Part shown: positions 15,791 to 23,444 of the stretch, piece by piece | Layout of the letters: the number at the start of each line of letters is the position of its first letter | Position numbering within the stretch: position 1 is the stretch's first letter | NCBI RefSeq assembly: GCF_004016445.2 | Contig: NZ_SADT02000002.1 | Span: 1,054,001 to 1,118,000 of the forward strand | Source of the DNA: Mesorhizobium sp. M2E.F.Ca.ET.219.01.1.1 | GTDB lineage: Bacteria > Pseudomonadota > Alphaproteobacteria > Rhizobiales > Rhizobiaceae | DNA: 64,000 nucleotides | Reading direction: 5' to 3' | The notes under the pieces: generated by a model | What the model was told of the DNA's origin: nothing | Databases searched by the model: none | The model's input: only the letters and a program-made list of their open reading frames with translations | Translations under genes and position numbers: made by a program

Positions 15791-17176
15791 GTGAGCATCG
15801 CGCGGGTGGCCCTTTTCGCCGCTGCTCTTTTGGGCGCGGCCGCCGTTTCTGCCTTCTCCTCCGCCGGGAGCGGGAAGGTGGCGTTGAGCATCGCCGTTGA
15901 CGGCGCCATCGGGCCGGCAAGCACCAGGCAACTCGAGGACGCGCTCGACACCGCCGCCAGGCGCGACGCCGCGGTCCTCATCCTTCAGCTCGATACGCCG
16001 GGCGGCCTTGTCACCTCGATGCGCGAGATGATCGCCGACATCCTGGCCTCGCCTGTGCCTGTCATCGGTTATGTCGCGCCCTCCGGCGGCCACGCGGCCA
16101 GCGCCGGCACCTACATCCTCTACGCCACCCACGTCGCGGCGATGGCGCCCGGCACCAATCTCGGCGCCGCGACGCCGGTCGAGCTCGGCGGCCTGCCGTC
16201 GCTTCCAGGCGGCGAGAAGGACAAGAACGAGAAGGACGGGGACCAGAAGGACGCAACCGGACAGCCGGCCGGCGACGCGATGATGGCCAAGGTGACCAAT
16301 GACGCGGTGGCGCTCATCCGCTCGCTCGCCGAGATGCGCGGGCGCAACGGCGACTGGGGCGAGAAGGCGGTGCGCGAGGCGGCGAGCCTGTCGGCCAACG
16401 CCGCGCTGCAGGAACATGTCATCGACTTCGTCGCCCGCGACACCACCGAGCTTCTGCAGCTTGCCGACGGGCGCACCGTCGAGGTGGCCAGCAGGAAAGA
16501 GGTGCTGGCGACGAAGGGCCTGCCGGTCGAGACGCTGGAGCCCGGCTGGTTCATCCGGCTCCTGGCCGTCATCACCGACCCGAACACGGCCGTCATCCTT
16601 ATGCTGGTCGGTGTCTACGGCATCGTCTTCGAGTTCACCAGCCCGGGCGCCGTGGCGCCGGGCGTCGTCGGCACCATCTGCCTGGTGCTCGGTCTCTACG
16701 CGCTGAACCTCCTGCCGATCAACTACACCGGTCTCGCCCTGATGATGCTCGGCGTCGCCTTCCTGATCGTCGAGGCCTTCAACCCAACCGTGGTGCTGGG
16801 GCTGGGCGGCGTCGCCGCCTTCCTGCTGGGCTCCGCCATGCTGCTCAAGGTCGAAGGGCCGGGCTTTGCCATGTCCTGGGCGGTCATCGGCCCGGCCGCC
16901 GCGCTGACGCTCGGCCTGGCCTTGCTCACCGGCACCTATGTCTGGGCGGCGCGCAGGAACCCGCCGCGCGTCGGCGGCGAGGCCATGCGCGGCCTTCCCG
17001 TCGAGATCCTCGACTGGCAGGGCGGCGAGGGGCATGTGCTGGCTTTGGGCGAGCGCTGGCGGGCGAGGGCAGGCGAGCCCATGCAGCCCGGCGACCGTGT
17101 CGAGGTGACCGGTGTCAGCGACCTCGTGCTGACGGTGCGGCGTCGCGATGCAGGCAACAACGGAGCAATAAAATGA
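15791..17176 (+). CDS. nfeD: NfeD family membrane serine protease
   Basis: 461 residues from GTG 15791 with GGAG eight bases upstream. Signal peptide (1-27), then a ClpP/SppA-like protease domain (about 30-235): the nucleophile is Ser104 in [10 protein letters not shown] and the general base Lys167 in [10 protein letters not shown], as in archaeal 1510-N. Between them there is a Lys/Asp-rich insertion (about 135-160, [12 protein letters not shown]) that widens the usual spacing. Four to five membrane helices (about 255-380) and a C-terminal OB-fold NfeD domain (about 395-455) follow. Its ATGA overlap with the slipin gene downstream shows translational coupling; NfeD proteases cleave the hydrophobic tail of their slipin partner in membrane quality control. 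Confidence 0.92.
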   Translation: MSIARVALFAAALLGAAAVSAFSSAGSGKVALSIAVDGAIGPASTRQLEDALDTAARRDAAVLILQLDTPGGLVTSMREMIADILASPVPVIGYVAPSGGHAASAGTYILYATHVAAMAPGTNLGAATPVELGGLPSLPGGEKDKNEKDGDQKDATGQPAGDAMMAKVTNDAVALIRSLAEMRGRNGDWGEKAVREAASLSANAALQEHVIDFVARDTTELLQLADGRTVEVASRKEVLATKGLPVETLEPGWFIRLLAVITDPNTAVILMLVGVYGIVFEFTSPGAVAPGVVGTICLVLGLYALNLLPINYTGLALMMLGVAFLIVEAFNPTVVLGLGGVAAFLLGSAMLLKVEGPGFAMSWAVIGPAAALTLGLALLTGTYVWAARRNPPRVGGEAMRGLPVEILDWQGGEGHVLALGERWRARAGEPMQPGDRVEVTGVSDLVLTVRRRDAGNNGAIK

Positions 17177-17931
17177 TGGTCGGTTACGTGGCCTATCTCA
17201 TCATTGCGGTGGCCGCGATCATTTTCCTGGCGGCGGCAATCCGCATCCTCAGGGAATATGAGCGGGGCGTGGTCTTCACGCTCGGCCGCTTCACCGGGGT
17301 CAAGGGTCCCGGCCTGATCATCCTCGTCCCCTTCGTCCAGCAGATGGTGCGGGTCGACCTGCGCGTGGTGGTGCAGGATGTGCCGCCGCAGGATGTCATC
17401 TCGCGCGACAATGTCTCGGTCAAGGTCAACGCCGTGCTCTATTTCCGCATCGTCGACGCCGAGCGGGCGATCATCCAGGTCGAGGATTTCATGGCCGCCA
17501 CCAACCAGCTGGCGCAGACCACGCTGCGCTCGGTGCTCGGCAAGCATGAGCTCGACGAGATGCTGGCCGAGCGCGACAAGCTCAACAGCGACATCCAGGA
17601 GATACTCGACCAGCGCACCGATGCCTGGGGCATCAAGGTTTCCAACGTCGAGATCAAGCATGTCGACCTCAATGAGAGCATGATCCGCGCCATCGCCAAG
17701 CAGGCCGAAGCCGAGCGGCTGCGCCGCGCCAAGGTGATCAACGCCGACGGCGAGCAGCAGGCGGCGGCGAAGCTGGTCGAGGCCGGCCGCATGCTGGCAA
17801 CCGAGCCGCAGGCCATGCAGTTGCGCTATTTCGAGGCCCTGCACGACATCGCCGGCGAGCGTTCGTCGACGGTGGTGTTCCCCCTGCCGGTGGAACTGCT
17901 CGGGCAGTTCATGAAGGCGCAAGGCAAGTGA
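17173..17931 (+). CDS. slipin (stomatin-like SPFH protein)
   Basis: 252 residues; ATG 17173 overlaps the nfeD stop by four bases. N-terminal membrane anchor ([18 protein letters not shown]), then the SPFH/Band 7 domain (about 25-200) with [13 protein letters not shown] and [14 protein letters not shown], then a coiled-coil with [15 protein letters not shown]. Slipins form large oligomers at the inner membrane and are clients and partners of NfeD proteases. The C-terminus ([17 protein letters not shown]) carries the conserved hydrophobic segment cleaved by 1510-N in archaea. Confidence 0.92.
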   Translation: MMVGYVAYLIIAVAAIIFLAAAIRILREYERGVVFTLGRFTGVKGPGLIILVPFVQQMVRVDLRVVVQDVPPQDVISRDNVSVKVNAVLYFRIVDAERAIIQVEDFMAATNQLAQTTLRSVLGKHELDEMLAERDKLNSDIQEILDQRTDAWGIKVSNVEIKHVDLNESMIRAIAKQAEAERLRRAKVINADGEQQAAAKLVEAGRMLATEPQAMQLRYFEALHDIAGERSSTVVFPLPVELLGQFMKAQGK

Positions 17932-18062
17932 GGCACTGAGCCTGCTCCTTCCCATGGTGTGGGCGAGGGGCTTCGCCAAAGGAGGAGCCGAGTTCGCGAC
18001 GCAACCGGGGAACCACCTTGGGTGGCGGCCTTAACCCGGAAACAACTTTTCAAGTGCTTTTA

Positions 18063-19988
18063 ATGGCCCGATCGGAGATGGGTATCGGCGCCATGTGGCA
18101 ACATCTTACGGCAAATCTCGCTGCGGTGGCGCTGTTCGTATCCGGCTGGAACTACGTGCAGCCCTGGCTCGAGGGCCGCTCGCAAAGAGTCAGGCTGCTC
18201 GTCTTCGGCTGCATCATGGGCTGGGGCGCGCTGGCCTCCATGCTGTTGACCGTCGAGGTTAAGCCGGGCGTCCTGCTGGATCTCAGGACGTCGCTGGTTG
18301 CGACGGCCGGCCTGTTCGCCGGCATGCCGGGCGCATTGGTGGCCACCGCTTTTCCGCTGGGATACCGCATCGCGATCGGCGGCCACGGCCTGACCGCCGG
18401 CCTGATCGGCATTGCGGTGGCATTCGCCGCCGGCGTTCTTGCCAACCGCCTCATCGGGCGCCGCCAGACGCGCGCCTGGCAAGTGCTCGTGTTTGCGGTT
18501 TGTGTTGGCCTGTCTGGGCTTGTGCCCGTATCGATCCTGCCGCAGACGGCCGCGCCCGATATCGATGTCCATCTCGTGCTGCCGCTCATCGCGCTCAATA
18601 TCGCGGCAACCGCCGTGGCCGGCCTCGTCGTGCTGCACACACAGCTTGTCACCAAGGAGCGCGATCTGCTGCGCGCGGCGGTCGCCCAGGCGCCGGACTT
18701 CTACTATGTCAAGAACGCGCGCGGCCAGTTCGTTGCCGTGAACCAGACGGTCGCCGCCTACAATGGCTATGACCACCCCGTGCAGATGACGGGCAAGACC
18801 GACTTCGACATAGCCGACGCCGCTCGCGCCCGCATCCTTTCCGGGTTGGAGCAGAGGATGCTGAAATCGGGCGAGGGGATCGCCGGCTTCGAGGAACAGA
18901 TTCCGGACCTGAAGGGTAATCTTCGCTGGTTCTCGACCTCCAAGACACCTTTGCGCGATGTCGACGGCAACGTCATCGGCCTTGTTGGCGTCACACGCGA
19001 CATCACGGCCCAGAAGCAACTCGAACAGACGCTGCTGGAGGCCAAGAACCAGCTCTCCTATGCGCTGTCCGAGATGTCGGACGGCCTTGCCATGTTCGAT
19101 GCCGAGGGGGTTCTGGTCTTCTGCAACGAGCAATACCGCGAGCTGTTTCCGCTGACCGGCGACCTGCGCGTTCCCGGCACAAGGCTGCGCGACATCCTGG
19201 AAGCCGTGACCGTGACCGGCGAGCAGGTGGGCATCCCCAAGGGCCACGAGCGGGAATGGATAGACAGCGTCGTGGGCGCGCTCCACACCCCCGGCGAGCA
19301 GCAGATCAAGCTGTTCGACGGCCACTGGCTGATGCTGAGGACGAGACCCACCCAGGCCGGCCTGGCGCTGGTGGTCGTCTCCGACATCACCGAGATCAAG
19401 AGCACCGAGGGAGAGCTCACCACGCTCAGCAACCAGCTGGCGCAGCTCGCCAACACCGATCCGCTGCTGGGTGTCGGCAATCGGCGCGCTTTCGATCAGG
19501 CGCTGGCCGGGGTGGTTGCCGATACCAGCCAGTCCGAGCGGGACGTCGCGCTGCTCTTGATCGATGTCGATTCGTTCAAGGCCTATAACGACCGTTACGG
19601 ACACCTTGCCGGAGACGAATGCCTGCGCCAGATCGCCGACTGCCTGCGCCAGCGCACGCGCGCCGGCGATTTCGTGGCGCGCTATGGCGGCGAGGAATTT
19701 GCCGTCATTCTCCCGGATACGTCGGCGGCCGGCGCCATGCGTGTCGCCGACAATCTGCGGGCCGCGGTGCGCGAGCGGGCGCTGGAACATGATCGCAGCG
19801 CGCGCAAGGTCGTCACCATCAGCGTCGGTGTCGCCATCAGCGGCCCGACCGCCCGCCACGACCCGACCAGCATGATCCTGCAGGCGGACAAGGCTCTCTA
19901 CGCCGCCAAGGCAAGCGGGCGCGACGCCACGCGACTGGCCGAGCCGGACGCCGGCTTCCAACCCATTCCGCTTCCGCGCAAGGCGTGA
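18063..19988 (+). CDS. membrane-bound PAS-GGDEF diguanylate cyclase
   Basis: 641 residues if started at ATG 18063; ATG 18093 or GTG 18054 are alternatives and none has a strong ribosome site. Residues 1-205 hold about six membrane helices of the 5TMR-LYT/MASE type; two PAS-like domains follow (about 215-330 and 340-455), the first with a QAPDFYYVKNARGQFVAVN start. The GGDEF domain (about 470-630) has an intact RYGGEEFA active loop at 542-546 and an RAGD product-inhibition I-site at 533-536, so it should be active and feedback controlled. No EAL domain. It would make c-di-GMP in response to a membrane or ligand signal. Confidence 0.92.
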   Translation: MARSEMGIGAMWQHLTANLAAVALFVSGWNYVQPWLEGRSQRVRLLVFGCIMGWGALASMLLTVEVKPGVLLDLRTSLVATAGLFAGMPGALVATAFPLGYRIAIGGHGLTAGLIGIAVAFAAGVLANRLIGRRQTRAWQVLVFAVCVGLSGLVPVSILPQTAAPDIDVHLVLPLIALNIAATAVAGLVVLHTQLVTKERDLLRAAVAQAPDFYYVKNARGQFVAVNQTVAAYNGYDHPVQMTGKTDFDIADAARARILSGLEQRMLKSGEGIAGFEEQIPDLKGNLRWFSTSKTPLRDVDGNVIGLVGVTRDITAQKQLEQTLLEAKNQLSYALSEMSDGLAMFDAEGVLVFCNEQYRELFPLTGDLRVPGTRLRDILEAVTVTGEQVGIPKGHEREWIDSVVGALHTPGEQQIKLFDGHWLMLRTRPTQAGLALVVVSDITEIKSTEGELTTLSNQLAQLANTDPLLGVGNRRAFDQALAGVVADTSQSERDVALLLIDVDSFKAYNDRYGHLAGDECLRQIADCLRQRTRAGDFVARYGGEEFAVILPDTSAAGAMRVADNLRAAVRERALEHDRSARKVVTISVGVAISGPTARHDPTSMILQADKALYAAKASGRDATRLAEPDAGFQPIPLPRKA

Positions 19989-20038
19989 CCAGCACGGCGG
20001 GAAAGGCATCGGAACAAGCGGGTGCTTGCGGCCAGGCG

Positions 20039-20524
20039 TCAATCCGCCTCGCCGCCGGACCCCTTGCCGCACTCGGCCAGCACCTTGCCGATCGCGGCGC
20101 CTGAGCCTTTCAGCGGAAATGTCGCCTCGCCATACTTGTCCGCGCTGACCGTCACGTCCCCCTTGCCGCGCAGCAGCGAAAGCAACGGGTCGGCAGGGCC
20201 GGAAAGTTCGGTGGTGAAGTTATTGTACATCGCCTCCAGCTCGAGCTTCTTCGTCAGGCTCTTGGCTCCGGCCTTGAAGGTGAAGGAGCCGCTGATGCCA
20301 GGCTCCAGCTGCCCGCCCGCAGCGCCGAGATCGTAGCTCAGCACCGGCTTGCCGAAACAGGCGAGCATCAGATGCGCGTCCCCCTTCGGGCCGCCGCAGA
20401 CCGAGGCCATCATCACGCTGCCGCCCTCGTCCTCCTCCATCTTGGCCGACCAGGAGCAGGACGCGGCATGGGCGGGCAGGGCGGTGAGCAGTGCCAGGAT
20501 GAGTGTTGCCAGCCCGCGTTTCAT
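20039..20524 (-). CDS. secreted hypothetical protein with four cysteines
   Basis: 161 residues from ATG 20524 (GGGGAG upstream). Signal peptide 1-20 (MKRGLATLILALLTALPAHA). The mature protein has Cys in ASCSWSA, ASVCGG, LACFGKP and AECGKG, enough for two disulphides, and a beta-rich pattern (GSFTFKAGAKSLTKKLEL, GDVTVSADKYGEATFPL). Periplasmic; family unknown to me. Convergent with the cyclase gene. Confidence 0.72.
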   Translation of the reverse strand: MKRGLATLILALLTALPAHAASCSWSAKMEEDEGGSVMMASVCGGPKGDAHLMLACFGKPVLSYDLGAAGGQLEPGISGSFTFKAGAKSLTKKLELEAMYNNFTTELSGPADPLLSLLRGKGDVTVSADKYGEATFPLKGSGAAIGKVLAECGKGSGGEAD

Positions 20525-20602
20525 GATCGCTCCCCTCGTGATGCGGTGATCATACAGAGATTGGCGAAAACGGGCGAGTGCGCAATCTCCCACCCTTTCG
20601 CT

Positions 20603-20668
20603 TCGTCATTCTAGGGCGGACCAAGGAGCGAAGCGACGCGCGCAGACCCTAGAATCCATGCCGTGACG
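20603..20668 (-). repeat. R1 half-element, left of GIY-YIG gene
   Basis: 66 bases, the inverted counterpart of 21046-21111 with two mismatches. Ends in ATCCATGCCGTGACG and is followed by GCGGTGCAGAA, the same core seen in the gene-less R1 copies. Confidence 0.85.
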
Positions 20669-20730
20669 CGGGCCGTAAGATGCAGCGGTGCAGAATGGCT
20701 ACTTGCAACATCGCCAGCTAAGATCGCGAC

Positions 20731-21018
20731 ATGACAGGCTACGTCTACATGACGGCAAGCCAGAAAGGCGGCACGATCTACATCGGTGTCACCAATGACC
20801 TCGCTCGCCGGATGCCCGAGCACAAGGCTGGCCAAGGCTCTAGCTTTACCAGCCGCTACGGTGTGCAGCGTCTGGTCTGGTACGAGGAATACTTCGACAT
20901 CGCCGATGCTATCCAGCGTGAGACATCGCTGAAGCGCTGGCCACGCCAATGGAAGGTCGAATTGATCGAGAAGACCAATCCGGAATGGTTCGAACTCTTT
21001 CGCGGGATCGGCTGGTGA
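20731..21018 (+). CDS. GIY-YIG single-domain nuclease
   Basis: 95 residues from ATG 20731. A complete UvrC/Slx1-like GIY-YIG module of the small YhbQ/UPF0213 type: the signature is present as GYVYMTASQKGGTIYIGVTN (residues 3-22), with the catalytic Arg in NDLARRMPEHKAG and the Glu in RETSLKRWPRQWKVELIEK. No DNA-binding extension. It lies between inverted R1 half-elements (20603-20668 and 21046-21111), the only gene in that interval. Members of this group are usually stand-alone nucleases of unclear role; the repeat context suggests it could act on or be mobilised with the element. Confidence 0.9.
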   Translation: MTGYVYMTASQKGGTIYIGVTNDLARRMPEHKAGQGSSFTSRYGVQRLVWYEEYFDIADAIQRETSLKRWPRQWKVELIEKTNPEWFELFRGIGW

Positions 21019-21045
21019 GCGTTCTGCACCGTGGTGGCTCTCAGG

Positions 21046-21111
21046 CGTCACGGCATGGATTCTAGGGTCTGTGCGCGTCGCTTCGCTCCTTGCTCCGCCC
21101 TAGAATGACGA
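21046..21111 (+). repeat. R1 half-element, right of GIY-YIG gene
   Basis: CGTCACGGCATGGAT followed by the CTAGGG...CCCTAG hairpin; preceded by TTCTGCACCG, the other half of the R1 core. Inverted relative to 20603-20668. Confidence 0.85.
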
Positions 21112-21150
21112 AGTCTAGCGGCTAGCGTGTCGCGATTTTTGCCGCGGTCC

Positions 21151-22080
21151 TCACCGCCGCCAGGGCGGTTCTGGCGAAAATCGCTTGCCGATCCAGTCGG
21201 CGAAGGCGCGGGTCTTGGCGGCCTGGCCCTTGGCGGAGGGCATGACGACATAGACCGCGCCCTCGTCGGCCAGCGTCCAGTCCTCAAGGATCGGCACCAG
21301 CCGGCCGCTGGCGAGCTCGCGTCCGACCAGCCAGTCGGTGCTCATCATCAGGCCGACGCCCTGCACGGCGGCCTCGACCAGCACCTCGGCGTCGTCGCTG
21401 GTGAGCGGCCCCGAAACCTCGACGCGCACGCGCCGGCCCTCGCGGTCGGTCATCTCCCAGGCCGGAAAGGTCTGGAAGCCGGTGAAGCCGAGGCAGGAAT
21501 GCTCGAGCAGCGCCTGCGGCGTTTCCGGCCGACCCCTTCGAGCGAGGTAGGAAGGGGCGGCGCAGAGCAGCCGGCGCCGCGTCGCCACCTTGCGCGCCAC
21601 CAGGCGCGAATCCTCCAGGCTTCCCAGCCGCACGGCAACGTCGAAATTCTCGGCGACGAGATCGGCGAAACGGTTGGAGAATTCGGCCTCGATGCGCAGG
21701 TCCGGGAATTCGGCGAGGAACTGCGGCAGGAACGGGGCTATCCACATGCGCCCGAACGTTCCGGGCAGCGCCAGCCTGAGCAGCCCGCGCGGCCGGCCGC
21801 CGGCATGCGCGGAGGCGGCGGCCTCGGCCTCGTCGACAGAAGCCAGGATGGCGCGCACGCGGACAAGGAATTCCGCGCCCGCCTCGGTCAGCGACACGCT
21901 GCGCGTCGTGCGGTGGAGCAGCCGCACCCCCAGCCGCTCTTCCAGCGATTGCAGCCGGCGCGACAGGATGGTCGCGTCGCGCCCGACCCTCGCCGCAGCC
22001 CGGGTGAAGGAGCGGGCCTCCGCGACGGCCGCGAAGGCGGCCATTTCGGCAAGAGCGGCGGGTTCGTGGGATTGCTGCAT
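21151..22080 (-). CDS. LysR family transcriptional regulator
   Basis: 309 residues from ATG 22080; a TTG nine bases earlier is in frame. DNA-binding domain 1-70 (FTRAAARVGRDATILSRRLQSLEERLGVRLL) and a LysR substrate-binding domain of the CrgA/DsdC-like group (RGLLRLALPGTFGRMWIAPFL). Divergent from the oxidoreductase gene at 22179, with an inverted repeat in the short gap, so it most likely regulates that gene. Confidence 0.9.
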   Translation of the reverse strand: MQQSHEPAALAEMAAFAAVAEARSFTRAAARVGRDATILSRRLQSLEERLGVRLLHRTTRSVSLTEAGAEFLVRVRAILASVDEAEAAASAHAGGRPRGLLRLALPGTFGRMWIAPFLPQFLAEFPDLRIEAEFSNRFADLVAENFDVAVRLGSLEDSRLVARKVATRRRLLCAAPSYLARRGRPETPQALLEHSCLGFTGFQTFPAWEMTDREGRRVRVEVSGPLTSDDAEVLVEAAVQGVGLMMSTDWLVGRELASGRLVPILEDWTLADEGAVYVVMPSAKGQAAKTRAFADWIGKRFSPEPPWRR

Positions 22081-22082
22081 GA

Positions 22083-22103
22083 TTTGCAATACTCAAATGC
22101 AAA
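22083..22103. promoter_or_regulatory. LysR-type operator
   Basis: TTTGCA-N9-TGCAAA (22083-22088 and 22098-22103) just upstream of the LysR start, with the T-N11-A geometry usual for this family, in a 98-base divergent promoter region. Confidence 0.5.
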
Positions 22104-22178
22104 AGCCGACAATTATCGAGGAATAGCGCAGCAGATAGGTTCACTCAACCGTCAATCGACCACCCACGGAGTGAACCC

Positions 22179-23189
22179 ATGAAAGCCATCGAACTCACCC
22201 AGCCCAGGCTCGACGCCTTCCGCGCCGCCAGCGTCGCCACACCCGAACCGCAGCGCGGCGAGGTGCTGATCCGCCAGCGCGCGGCGAGCCTGAATTTCGT
22301 CGACGTCGCCGTGGCGAGCGGCAATTATCCCGGCCCGGTTTTTCCGCTCATACCCGTCGCCGACGGCGCCGGCGAGATCGTTGCGCTCGGCGAGGGCGTG
22401 ACGAGGTTTGCCGTCGGCGACCGCGTCGTCGCCCATGCCAAGCCGCGCTGGATCGGCGGCCGGCCGCGCCCATACGAGATGACGCAGATGCGCGGCATCT
22501 CGCTGCCCGGATCGCTCGCCGAATATGTCGCCCTGCCGGCCAATTCGGTCGTGCCGGTGCCGGCGCATCTCTCCTTCGAGGCGGCCTCGACGTTGCCCAT
22601 CGCCGGAACCACCGCGTGGAACGCCATCCGCGCCGCCGATGTCGGGCCGGGCTCGGTCGTCGTGCTGCTCGGCACCGGCGGCGTGTCGATCTTCACGCTT
22701 CAGCTTGCCAAGGCGGCCGGCGCCACCGTGATCATCACCTCGTCCTCGGACGAGAAGCTCGAGCGGGCCAAGGCGCTCGGCGCCGATCACCTCATCAACT
22801 ACCGCTCGACGCCGGACTGGGACGGCAAGGTGCTGGAGTTGACCGACGGCCTCGGCGCCGACCTCGTCGTCGAGACCGGTGGCGCCGCCACCTTCGCCCG
22901 AGCGGTCAACGCCACCGCGCCCGGCGGCACGCTGTTCACCATCGGCTTCGTCACCGGCGCCGAGGCGACGGTCAACCTGCTGCCGATCATCATCAAGGCG
23001 CTGAAGGTGGTGGGCAACAACACCGGATCGGTGTCCGACCTCAAGGACGCGGCGCGAGCCATCGGCGCCGCCCGGATCGAGCCGGTCGTCGACAAGGTGT
23101 TTTCGCAAGAAGAGGCGACCGAGGCTTATACCCATATGGCAGCCGGCGGCCTGCATTTCGGCAAGCTGGTGTTCGGGCTGGATTGGTAG
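22179..23189 (+). CDS. zinc-independent quinone oxidoreductase / alcohol dehydrogenase-like protein
   Basis: 336 residues from ATG 22179. Medium-chain dehydrogenase fold: GroES-like part 1-130 (SLNFVDVAVASGNYPGP..IPVADGAGEIVALGEGV) and Rossmann part from about 150 with GTGGVSIFTLQLAKAAGA. There is no cysteine anywhere in the protein, so it cannot hold the catalytic or structural zinc of true alcohol dehydrogenases; it belongs with NADPH:quinone or enone reductases. Regulated presumably by the divergent LysR protein. Confidence 0.88.
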   Translation: MKAIELTQPRLDAFRAASVATPEPQRGEVLIRQRAASLNFVDVAVASGNYPGPVFPLIPVADGAGEIVALGEGVTRFAVGDRVVAHAKPRWIGGRPRPYEMTQMRGISLPGSLAEYVALPANSVVPVPAHLSFEAASTLPIAGTTAWNAIRAADVGPGSVVVLLGTGGVSIFTLQLAKAAGATVIITSSSDEKLERAKALGADHLINYRSTPDWDGKVLELTDGLGADLVVETGGAATFARAVNATAPGGTLFTIGFVTGAEATVNLLPIIIKALKVVGNNTGSVSDLKDAARAIGAARIEPVVDKVFSQEEATEAYTHMAAGGLHFGKLVFGLDW

Positions 23190-23217
23190 GAAGGGCAGAC
23201 GTCGCAAGACGTAGTTT

Positions 23218-23346
23218 CCTCGCCCCCACGAAGTGGGGGAGAGGTGGCTCGGCGAAGCCGAGACGGAGAGGGGGAGCGCCCTACGAAGCCCCCTCTCCGT
23301 CCGCTTCGCGGACACCTCTCCCCCGCCTTCGGCGGAGGCGAGGAAC
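23218..23346. repeat. long palindromic repeat R2, copy 1
   Basis: Begins CCTCGCCCCCACG and ends with the inverse GGCGAGGAAC; arms read GGGGGAGAGGTGGCTCGGCG... and ...CGGACACCTCTCCCCC around a central CCCTCTCCGTC pair. Further copies at 27377-27507, 36521-36689 and 40872-40999. Confidence 0.85.
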
Positions 23347-23373
23347 CCAAGCCTTAGGACGCCGGCGGGACAG

Positions 23374-23420
23374 CGCCCCTCTCTGGCCTGCCGGCCATCT
23401 CCCCCACAAGGGGGGAGATT
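23374..23420. repeat. short palindromic repeat R3
   Basis: CATCTCCCCCACAAGGGGGGAGATT with a CCTCTCTGGCCTGCCGGC flank. Other copies: 27299-27344, 27536-27581, 30086-30109, 54165-54212, 54286-54333. Confidence 0.8.
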
Positions 23421-23444
23421 ACGCGCTCCGTCCGCGGTGCTCCG

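Noticed and set aside
15497-17035. 512-codon minus-strand frame opposite nfeD
   Set aside because: Shadow of the nfeD gene; no domain.
18060-20072. 670-codon minus-strand frame opposite the diguanylate cyclase
   Set aside because: Shadow; the plus strand has intact PAS and GGDEF motifs.
20603-21111. Insertion sequence or transposon
   Set aside because: Inverted repeats flank a gene, but it is a GIY-YIG nuclease without transposase motif and no target-site duplication was seen; recorded as a palindromic element instead.
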